Source of the DNA: Caenorhabditis elegans
Taxonomy: Eukaryota; Nematoda; Chromadorea; Rhabditida; Rhabditidae
Reading direction: 5' to 3'
Length of the DNA: 64,000 bases
Assembly (NCBI RefSeq): GCF_000002985.6
Contig: NC_003283.11
Coordinates: 9,486,001 to 9,550,000 of the forward strand
Made by a program: the position numbers and the translations under genes. The notes below the pieces were generated by a model that was not told the DNA's origin, did not search any database, and saw nothing but the letters and a program-made list of their open reading frames with translations. Of this stretch, positions 55,945 to 64,000 are shown piece after piece (within the stretch, counting starts at the first letter, position 1; each line of letters begins with the position of its first letter).

Positions 55945-58224
55945 TTAGTCCTCGTGTAAGACACTGAATGTATGTGTTCTCTCATGCATCGTCTCGTCAA
56001 AATCTCGATCCTGTTCCAGCTGAAGAGTCATTGCTGCTAAGAAAGCCGGAATCGAATTTCGGTCGCCAATGTACCTGAAAAAACATATTTTAAGAAGATG
56101 CCTCACAACAACGGGGAGTATTTATACTTCTAATAGTAAGTAACCAGAAAATTAACAAACTTTTTCATAAGTGGCTCCCACTTTCGAAGCATTTCAGTAG
56201 TTGATTCACAGCTGACATCAAGCATATCGATGCGAGGAGTTCCATAGAAATACTTAAACACGAACTGCTGAGCGGAACCACCTTCATATTCGCTTTGTAC
56301 AGTGCATATTCCTTCGTCTGCATCTTTCAGTTTGATTTGGAGACCGGTCAGAGCAATACAAACTTGCCGGAACTTCGACGAGAGTTCCTTATGAAGATTG
56401 TAACTACTTTCGAGTACTTTTTTCTCACTTTCGCAGTCGTAAAGACGCTTCTCCAATTCAGCAAACTCTTGCTCTCTCCATTGATCACCAGCTGGAGCAT
56501 CTGTCAACTTTCTTTTCCTACTTTCAGACGCTTGGAATTCATTGTGAGCATCTTGGAGTGGATTAGAAGCCATATGGAAAATCTGTGTACTATTTCCGGC
56601 ATCGGTTGGAGCAGGTAAAGATGCCGGTTCTGAAGCTGGGACAGTTAAAGTCATGCTGAGAACTTCATCGAGCTGAGATTGAGATTCTTCCAACTGTTTC
56701 TTGACCTTCTCCAATTCATTGTTGCTCAACTCTAACTGTTCAGAGAGCCGGCTTTTCTCATTTTCAAGGTCTTGGCTTCTGACTCTCTCGCTCGAAAAAG
56801 CATCCTCAAGTCGTTCGTTGCGACGAGCACAGTCTGTGCTTTCTCGCATAACTTTCGTCATTCTGGAAGTAGCTGCTTCAAAATCTTTTTCGAGCTGATT
56901 GTTCTTCGTAATGAGCTGAGTGATTCTGTCAATGAGCTGCAGTTGCTTAGCGGAATTGTCTGAACTCGAAGGAATTTTCTCGTCTATATTGAACAAGTTC
57001 CCTGCTTGGCCAATCCGAATAGCTTCAATCTCACTCTAAAATAAATTAAACGTGAAATTAGTTTAACAATAATTATTCACTCACAAATGTGCTGTCCAAC
57101 TGCTTATGGAGAGCTTTCTTCTCAAACTCTAAAGTACGATTACGTTCTTCGAAAATCATCGACCTTTCAGCACGCCCACTCGAGACATTCAAACGATCTT
57201 TGAGAACACTGTTTTCCAGTAGTAATCGCTGAATTTTCTCATCTTTCTCGTAATCAATAAGTGATCGATTGGCAATGCAGCCATCAGTCATCATTGTTTG
57301 ATCTTCTGGCATTATGGTGTTATTTGAATCCTCGAGAAGTGTGAAATTGGATTCTGAAAATACGAATATATTTGCCTGCAAACAAAAGTTTGAAAATTCC
57401 GGACTTACGAGGTAGAGTAAAGTTAGCAGCCGATTGATCAGCACGAGCGATTTCTCTTTCCGTTTCAGGAGATGGTGGTCTACGGGTAGCAAATGAAACA
57501 CCTTCATATTCTAGCAGACTTCCTGAACCAAGTTCTTCTACTGTTTCATCATCATAATCGAATTGTTCAAGAGCCCTGTACATCTGTCTTGGAACTGCAT
57601 TCAATCGTGTAACTTCTTCGTCGTTTTCAAACTTTCCGTCGTTGTCTATGTACAATTTCACAGATTCCAGCTGAGTATTCGCCATTGAGTACCAAGTGTA
57701 GTATTTTTTGCCGAATGCTGTCCAAATATCAACGTTTCGATTACACTCTGCGATGGTGTCATCTCGTTCTTGCTTCAGAAGTTCGACTTGCTCTTGCAGC
57801 TCCAACATTTTCTCACGATTCGTCTCCAGATCAATGGTTTTTTCAGCCAACTTCGCTTGATTCGTTTGCATCATTTGTTTCATACGTTCGTGATCTTCAC
57901 GGAGTGTTACCAATTGACGCTGTGCCGACTCTTTTTCTTTTTTTGCACTTGCCAATTCGATTGGAGCCACTAAATAAAATATTTTAAACATTTTTAATAA
58001 ATGGATTAAGTTAATTTACCAGGTGAGAGTGTCATATCGAAATTGATTTTTCTGGCCTCCACCGGCGCATGTCGACGAAATGTTGCCTGCTTCAGCTTTT
58101 TTTCTGTCTCTGCTTTCAACGGAAACTCTCTTTTGAACTGTTTTTTGATTTCTTCAGCGAACAACATTGTAGCTTCCGACTCTTCATATTCGTCTTCATC
58201 GACAATGTCTTCATCGTAATTCAT
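55945..58224 (-). CDS. mdf-1: Spindle checkpoint protein MAD1 homologue
   Basis: Five exons (58224-58020, 57969-57409, 57353-57085, 57035-56161, 56074-55945) give 679 residues. The N-terminus is acidic (MNYDEDIVDEDEYEESEA). Long coiled coils follow (about 70-140 and 240-440; KQMMQTNQAKLAEKTIDLE, SRLSEQLELSNNELEKVKKQ). The C-terminus is a compact RWD-like domain as in MAD1 (LTGLQIKLKDADEGICTV ... FVFKYFYG ... NSIPAFLAAMTLQLEQD). MAD1 holds MAD2 at unattached kinetochores and nuclear pores and is needed for the mitotic checkpoint. I placed the last donor at AAA|GTTTGT because reading on would hit a TAG. The start follows TTTTTTTCAG by two bases. It is the first gene of the probable mdf-1/Nudix/mTERF operon. 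Confidence 0.88.
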
Positions 58225-58767
58225 GTCTGAAAAAAATCAGTTACATAATGTATTACAGTGAGCGATTCGAATTTTGAGATAGAGATTAATAATATGTTTA
58301 ATGCAATCAAGGGAAGTCAAACAAATCCATTCGCACAAAAACAGTTTATCGAATGTCACCAAACAAACTGCGAAGAAATCTTAAAAATAACGTCTTCCCG
58401 CCCACTTGCAAGGGCGCGGCATTATGCAATGCTGCCGCACACTTTTCCCAGCAATTCTTCAGCCTCATTTTTTATTATTATTTGGTCATTCGGAAACATG
58501 TTCGGACACAAGAACATGCAAAAATAGGAAAATATGATCTTGCGAATAGTTTTTTTTTCAAAAATCCGAATTTTGGGAAGTTTCTTACCTGGAAAAATTG
58601 TATTTAAAACAAATTCTTATTTTCATTTTAAAAAATAATTTACTGATAACTGCAAAGTATATGAATTTATTTCATTTACAATTCAGCCGAGTAAACAATA
58701 CATTCAGATGACATATAAATTAACGGGGCGGAGTATCTTTAGTTGCAATATTCATCTGTGACACTGC
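58225..58767. other. Promoter of the mdf-1 operon
   Basis: Region between the H2A stop and mdf-1 start, both on the minus strand. It contains the polyadenylation signal for H2A (AATAAA on the minus strand near 58670) and GC-rich words (GCCCACTTGCAAGGGCGCGGC near 58399-58419). No coding sequence is supported. Confidence 0.5.
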
Positions 58768-59283
58768 TTATTCTTTGTCTCCTGCAGTCTTCTTTGGGAG
58801 AAGCACGGCTTGGATGTTTGGAAGAACTCCTCCTTGGGCGATGGTGACTCCAGCCAACAGTTTGTTCAATTCCTCGTCATTACGGACAGCGAGTTGGAGA
58901 TGTCTTGGTGCAATACGGGTTTTCTTGTTGTCACGGGCAGCGTTTCCAGCCAACTCGAGAACTTCGGCGGCGAGGTACTCCAGAACTGCTGCGAGGTACA
59001 CCTGGAACATTATGTTTTTAAAAAGTACAAGAGCAAAAGTGATATAATTTGGAAAATGCTAGCAAGTTCAGGTTTGAACGATTTTTTAATCTAGGAAATG
59101 CACAAAACACAGCAGCTCTAAAATTCTACATACCGGTGCTCCTGCTCCAACACGTTGTGCGTAGTTTCCTTTACGGAGAATACGATGAAGACGACCAACT
59201 GGGAATTGAAGTCCAGCTCTCGACGAACGGGACTTGGCCTTTCCACCGGTCTTAGCTTTTCCTCCCTTTCCACGTCCGGACAT
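58768..59283 (-). CDS. his-35: Histone H2A
   Basis: Two exons (59283-59134 and 59001-58768) encode 127 residues of canonical H2A. The N-terminal tail is [20 protein letters not shown]. The fold contains [40 protein letters not shown] and the acidic-patch residues. The tail end KKTAGDKE differs from the usual worm KKTGG form, matching C. elegans his-35 as I recall it. An intron interrupts the gene after codon 50. Immediately upstream of the ATG is CTAATTTCAGCAAAG, an acceptor for a 5' intron or SL trans-splicing. An AATAAA signal and no histone stem-loop follow, pointing to a polyadenylated message. It is divergent from H2B. Confidence 0.95.
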
Positions 59284-59578
59284 CTTTGCTGAAATTAGGT
59301 TGAATAACAATGAACTAGAAGTCTAGATGAGCAAATTGGAGGTGAAAGAGAAACAGAAAAGTGGTCTAAGCCGACGAAAATCGATGCAAAATACGCATGC
59401 GCACACGCGCCCGCCTCTCTATTTAACTATTTCTCTCGGTGTGGGCGGAGTCTAGTTCCGCGGCAGCGAGAGGTGGGGCCACCGCTGGCGAGTATAAAAG
59501 CGCTTCGCAGCGCTCATAGACAACACTCGCCAAACACATCGATTCGTTTCGCATTTTCGTTTCGTGTCTCATTCGATC
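59284..59578. promoter_or_regulatory. Divergent H2A/H2B promoter
   Basis: The 295-bp interval between the two start codons holds a TATA box for H2B (TATAAAA at 59493-59499) and GC-rich words (CGCGCCCGCCTCTC, GTGGGCGGAGTCTAG). No comparably clear TATA is seen in the H2A direction. Confidence 0.65.
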
Positions 59579-60164
59579 ATGGCCCCACCAAAACCATCAG
59601 CTAAAGGAGCCAAAAAGGCTGCTAAGACCGTCAGCAAGCCAAAAGACGGAAAGAAAAGAAAGCATGCTCGTAAGGAATCCTACTCGGTCTACATCTACCG
59701 TGTTTTAAAGCAGGTGAGAATATATTCAAATCGAATAAGTTATGATAAAAAAATGTTTTAGCCATTAGCATGTTGTATGTTAAAACTACGTACCACTTAG
59801 TACGAACTGCAACGATATAATACCGGTATTTAAAAATCATTTAAATTAGTCTTGGGGGATCATAGAAATCAAAATAATATTAAGTAGTTATTCTGTCAAA
59901 TCAAAAATATTATTAAATAATTTGCAGGTTCACCCAGACACCGGTGTGTCATCCAAGGCTATGTCGATCATGAATTCGTTTGTCAACGATGTCTTCGAGA
60001 GAATTGCTTCGGAAGCATCTCGTCTGGCCCACTACAACAAGAGATCCACCATCTCTTCTCGCGAAATCCAAACCGCTGTCCGTCTCATTCTTCCTGGAGA
60101 ACTTGCAAAGCATGCTGTTTCAGAAGGAACCAAGGCTGTCACCAAGTACACTTCCAGTAAATAA
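59579..60164 (+). CDS. his-41: Histone H2B
   Basis: Two exons (59579-59713 and 59928-60164) encode 123 residues. The tail is [20 protein letters not shown]. The core has [40 protein letters not shown] and the C-terminal [16 protein letters not shown] with the conserved ubiquitination Lys. It pairs with H2A in the nucleosome. The intron (214 bp) is after codon 45. Downstream there is AATAAA (60248) but no replication-type stem-loop, so the mRNA is probably polyadenylated. The gene symbol follows the arrangement with his-35 and his-37 in C. elegans C50F4. Confidence 0.92.
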
Positions 60165-60344
60165 TTTATTAATGATTACGATCTCCCATTAACACTCCTA
60201 TTCCCCAATGTATTTATTCATATGTTCCTGTTTTATACTAAAAACCTAATAAATTGGTATTGGTAAAGTAAACTCGATTTTGGGAAACATGTGCGAGCGT
60301 TAGTGACCTCAGACATCTGTCGCTCCGCCCCTCCACCGCATATG

Positions 60345-60355
60345 GGTATATAATA
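60345..60355 (+). promoter_or_regulatory. TATA box of the small acidic protein gene
   Basis: TATATAATA lies about 65 bp upstream of the ATG at 60416, behind a GC-rich GCTCCGCCCCTCCACC block like those near the histone genes. Confidence 0.55.
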
Positions 60356-60415
60356 TACACTACGTTGGCATTCATTAGTCAACCAGTCTGCACAACACCA
60401 AATCGACGCGCAAAA

Positions 60416-60746
60416 ATGCCAAAGAACACCAAGAAGAGCCAAGGAAACAAGAAATTGGAGATGACCAATAAGCAATTCGATGATTTGCTGAAGGAGGTAA
60501 GACCTATTTTATTTTACTTAGAATAGCCTAAACAAAATATCTTTTCAGATGGGAGGTCTCCCAGAGGGAATGAATCTCGATCCAGAGCTTCTCGCAGTTC
60601 TTCGTCAAGCAACAAATGCCGAGTTCAACAAGGTGGCCAAGGAGAAGTATGGAGATGTTCCAGAAGGTTCAGATGATGACGAAGAGCAGCAAACTTCGGA
60701 GCAGAATAAGGAGCAGCAGCAGTCATCCAGTTCGAAGAGTACTTAG
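60416..60746 (+). CDS. Small acidic/basic protein in the histone cluster
   Basis: Two exons (60416-60496 and 60549-60746) encode 92 residues. The N-terminus is basic (MPKNTKKSQGNKKLEMTNKQ). The middle is FDDLLKEMGGLPEGMNLDPE, then LLAVLRQATNAEFNKVAKEK. The tail is acidic then Ser/Gln-rich (DDDEEQQTSEQNKEQQQSSS). I do not recognise a domain. Its compact promoter has a TATA box like the flanking H2B and H4 genes, and it lies between them on the same strand. That suggests high germline or S-phase expression and perhaps a chromatin-linked role (inference only). It corresponds in position to C. elegans C50F4.6. Confidence 0.8.
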
Positions 60747-61054
60747 TTGTGTTCTTCGTTTTCGAAAATTTCTAAATTCTCAAACCGATTCTTATTTTCA
60801 AGATCTCTTATTTTTACATCAATAAAACCATTTTGCTCAAAAATATGATATTTATTCTTCACCGTCTTTCCGAACACTACGAATTTCAAGGAAAACCCTT
60901 GGAGGACTGTTATTTCTGCTGCACAACCTTTCCCGCGTCATCGAATCCGCAAACACGCCACCAAGTTTTTGACGTATTTTTCGTTTCTGTGACGCTTTTC
61001 TGACATGTGTCCCCGCAGGGTGGTTCAATCTGACTCCACCCATTTCTGCTGGCG

Positions 61055-61061
61055 TATAAAA
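61055..61061 (+). promoter_or_regulatory. TATA box of histone H4
   Basis: TATAAAA about 75 bp upstream of the H4 start codon, preceded by GACTCCACCCATT. Confidence 0.65.
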
Positions 61062-61133
61062 GAACGACGACGAGTGACGTTCAATTCTGTTTTTATCAAC
61101 TCATTCGCTTTCGTTTTCTAACAACTTTTAATC

Positions 61134-61519
<386 letters not shown>

Positions 61520-61767
61520 TTCACTCGGCTGAGCCGAGGTTACTGTAAATATATATCATGAAAACCAGATCACTCGCTTTGAAATTCAATAAAATATTAT
61601 CCGACTTAATTTTGATGTTCTTCAGAAACAATTTATAAATCGATCTATACATTATAAGCAGTGGCTACCAACCATATCACACGAAAGAAAACAAAGAACA
61701 AAGAGTTAATACACCGATTGCACTGGATAACTGAATAAAATGCAAACTTCGAGCAGCGGCATCAAGA

Positions 61768-63025
61768 TTAAACTGATTCCTCGGCCGCATTTCCATCTCT
61801 TCCTAAAAGCTTCACTTTGTCAGATTTTGCCTCGCTAGCTGGAGACGCTCCTGAATTTTTCTTGTCCATGACACGTTTCTGAACGTAAGTGTACATTCCG
61901 GATCCGAAAAGAACAACGAAATTGCTTGTCCACCTGGAATTGTTTTTATATTGAATTAGTTTTATTTTAAATCAAAGTCGAGTACATACCATAAAAGAGT
62001 TTTTAATTCTGAATACCAAACTACAGCCATTACAGTCTGAGCAGCTGCTTTGGCAGTTCCAGAAATATTGTGAGTAAGAGGCGATGTTGCTTGAATTTGC
62101 CATCCAGTGACGTATCCCATCATAAATCCGAAAACGCCACCCAAAGTCATAAGAATCCAGAAGGTTGTGTCGAAGAGTTTATCGAAATAGAAGACTGCTC
62201 CGAATTCTCCATTGAAAAGCATAAGTGGGAGGAAAAGAACAAGAGCATTCAGATTGTTGTACATTGTTAGGCGCCAGAGACAATCACCAACAGATGAGAG
62301 AACTCTAAATTAAAATAAATTATTATTTAACTAAAGTCTAAAGCTGACAAAATAAAAGTACTCACTTTCGCGTGTAAATTGCATTTAGAGCAACTGATAG
62401 ACTTGCTAGTACTCCAAAAATGACACCCGTGTAGGAAAGAGTTCCGGTCACACCTTCCTGATCGACTCCTAACAGGAATCCAAAAATAATAAGGGCACAG
62501 CAACCGATCGCCTGTCCTGATGTCTTTTGTCCGAGGATCAGATAAGTACAGACAACATTGAAAACGGTCGTTAAACTACGTCCAACATAGTAGAAACTGA
62601 CGCCAACGTATTTGAGACACAAATTATTGAAGGAAATCATAGCGACAAAAACGACAGAAAGAGGTAATACTTCTCGGCTGATTTTTGCATCAATTGGCAT
62701 CGATGGGAATTTGAATAAACCATAAGCTTTTGATGTTTTACTGAGGAATAAACACAGAAATACGGTGACCAAACATTGATACCAAGTGATGAAAAGCGGA
62801 GCATCAAGCTGAAAAAAGAATAATTATTGATGTTCGAGAATTGAACAATTTACCTGCACACTAGACAGCAAATACTTGTTGAGAAACACTAATCCTATTG
62901 AGAAGACCCTGAAATTGGAAAATTTAGTTGAATAAAGAAACCTGAATAGCGTACCAATATGCTGAAACAGCTGTGATGACCTGCTTGTAACTCTCCCATT
63001 TGGTTGGATTCTCACGATTTCTCAT
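61768..63025 (-). CDS. nstp-10: Nucleotide-sugar (GDP-fucose) transporter
   Basis: Five exons (63025-62955, 62908-62854, 62808-62366, 62304-61990, 61933-61768) encode 349 residues with about ten membrane segments. It belongs to the SLC35C1-like drug/metabolite transporter family. Typical pieces are [58 protein letters not shown] and [20 protein letters not shown]. The C-terminus is cytosolic and polar ([17 protein letters not shown]). The protein should carry GDP-fucose into the Golgi lumen in exchange for GMP. The identification as nstp-10 rests on family and its place beside mdf-1 and the histone genes. The start follows AATTTAG by 12 bases. Confidence 0.88.
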
Positions 63026-64000
63026 AGCTTCGAAGAGGGCCTAAATTAGAATGAAACGTTTATGAATGGTAGTTAAGGCGGGAGGCAGGACAAACATAGA
63101 ACGTGGAAAACGTAGAAATGGAAGAGGACGAGAAACAGGCAACACCCGACAACTAGGCCATTGTTGTCGAGTTAATTGCGGGCATTGCTGCCGCAGTTTC
63201 TGCTCGATTATTCAGCTTTCTAAGGTTTTAAAGAGTTTGAATTCGTATAAAAATTATTTATAATTAATTGAGACATTTGTAAAAGTTTAACAAAGGTGAA
63301 AAAGTAGTTTGTTCACAATAAAATTAACAATATCGTGAGTAATTCTTTACCTGCTTAAGAAATAATCAATATCGAAATCGGCTTTTAACTTTTTTAAAAA
63401 TATAATTTAATTTTTTAATTTGTGAGAATACAAACGCATTTATGGAGGGAATTACCAAGGAAATAAAAGAAATAAAAGAAAAACCCCTCTGCAAAAATTA
63501 TTTCGGAAAAAAAATGTTTTCAAACAGAATAACAATGTGCAAACACGGCCACGTCGAATTACACAATATTCTATTTACAGTAACGTGTCTGCGTTTTTGC
63601 GTGACTGTGAATGCAGACGCAAAAAGACGTAAACGTTTTTCACGGCCCGGCAAGTGGTACATCCATGCAAATGCGCTCTACTGATAATTGGAGTGTAGAC
63701 CTCTCCAATTTTTTATATGCATCATAAAAAAATACCACTTCTCGGGCCGTGTTTTTTAGACCAATTTTTGAAAACGGTTTTTCAATATATTGTTGCAATA
63801 AATATCTACTTTGTTGTTTTCTTCATGCAGTTTCATCGTATTAAATTAATTTTTGTCAAACAATCACTGTGGTTATGCATATAGTTCTCGATCAAACCAT
63901 TTATGTTCCTCACGTTTATTAAATATCGCATTTTCGATAGCTCCTCATGTTTTCTGAAAACGTTACTTAATGGTGTTTTCAGAATAAAAATTAACTTATT
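63026..64000. other. Repeat-rich intergenic end of window
   Basis: No gene supported. The stretch contains AT-rich sequence, a short inverted repeat near 63587-63630 (GTCTGCGTTTTTGCGT paired with ACGCAAAAAGACGT) and a clear palindromic element at 63641-63751. Confidence 0.5.
63641..63751. repeat. Palindromic repeat element
   Basis: The left arm CACGGCCCGGCAAGTGGTA ... AATTGGAG is matched by the reverse complement of the right arm, CTCCAATT ... TACCACTTCTCGGGCCGTG. CACGGCCCG and AAGTGGTA are the conserved arm blocks. It resembles common Caenorhabditis palindromic MITEs. Non-coding. Confidence 0.75.

Noticed and set aside
58775-59255. Antisense frames across histone H2A
   Set aside because: Shadows of the conserved H2A coding sequence on the other strand; no independent signals.
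61520-61545. Palindrome CTCGGCTGAGCCGAG after H4 as a histone 3' stem-loop
   Set aside because: Loop and flanks do not match the conserved histone stem-loop, and an AATAAA signal follows.

Overview
The window is nuclear DNA of a nematode, almost certainly a Caenorhabditis species. It is AT-rich. Genes are compact, with many small introns that start GT and end in TTTNCAG or close variants, and several start codons lie just after a splice-acceptor-like site, as expected for SL trans-splicing. The gene content matches Caenorhabditis families: gsnl-1, haao-1, eif-2Bdelta, pfk-1.2, mdf-1, his-35/his-41/his-37, nstp-10, chemoreceptors and ShKT peptides. From memory these resemble the C. elegans chromosome V neighbourhoods K06A4 and C50F4; I could not run an alignment, so species and synteny are inference.

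Layout, left third (1-25 kb): a 3' partial multi-pass membrane protein (+); two tandem genes for small secreted Cys-rich peptides (-), one with an intron swollen by repeats; a CR1/Jockey-like non-LTR retrotransposon (-) with two disabling lesions; gsnl-1 (gelsolin-like, +); a SWEET sugar transporter (+) carrying a tRNA-Ala in an intron; haao-1 (+); a peroxisomal-type acyl-CoA synthetase (+); a two-domain ShKT secreted peptide (-).

Middle third (25-45 kb): a 5'-incomplete Str-type chemoreceptor (+), eif-2Bdelta (+), a secreted Cys-rich protein with a GPI-like tail (-), a second Str-type chemoreceptor that is clearly a pseudogene (+), a CART-like neuropeptide precursor candidate (-), a CHK-kinase-like protein without the usual catalytic Asp (+), and a TTBK/CK1-like pseudokinase (-). 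This part has the longest gene-poor stretches.

Right third (45-64 kb): pfk-1.2 (+, divergent from the pseudokinase), a cathepsin-type protease (+), a COMM-domain protein (+), a hAT-type MITE with 8-bp target duplication, then a minus-strand run mdf-1 > tandem NUDT14-like Nudix protein > mTERF protein spaced like an operon. A small histone cluster follows (H2A -, H2B +, an unknown acidic protein +, H4 +) in which every gene has an intron. The last gene is an NSTP-10-like nucleotide-sugar transporter (-), followed by repeats.

No bacterial-type system, CRISPR array or endogenous virus was seen. The observations most worth following are the CART-like precursor, the fused Nudix duplicate with a degenerate second copy, the two putative pseudokinases, and the intron-bearing polyadenylated histone cluster with a conserved-looking passenger gene.
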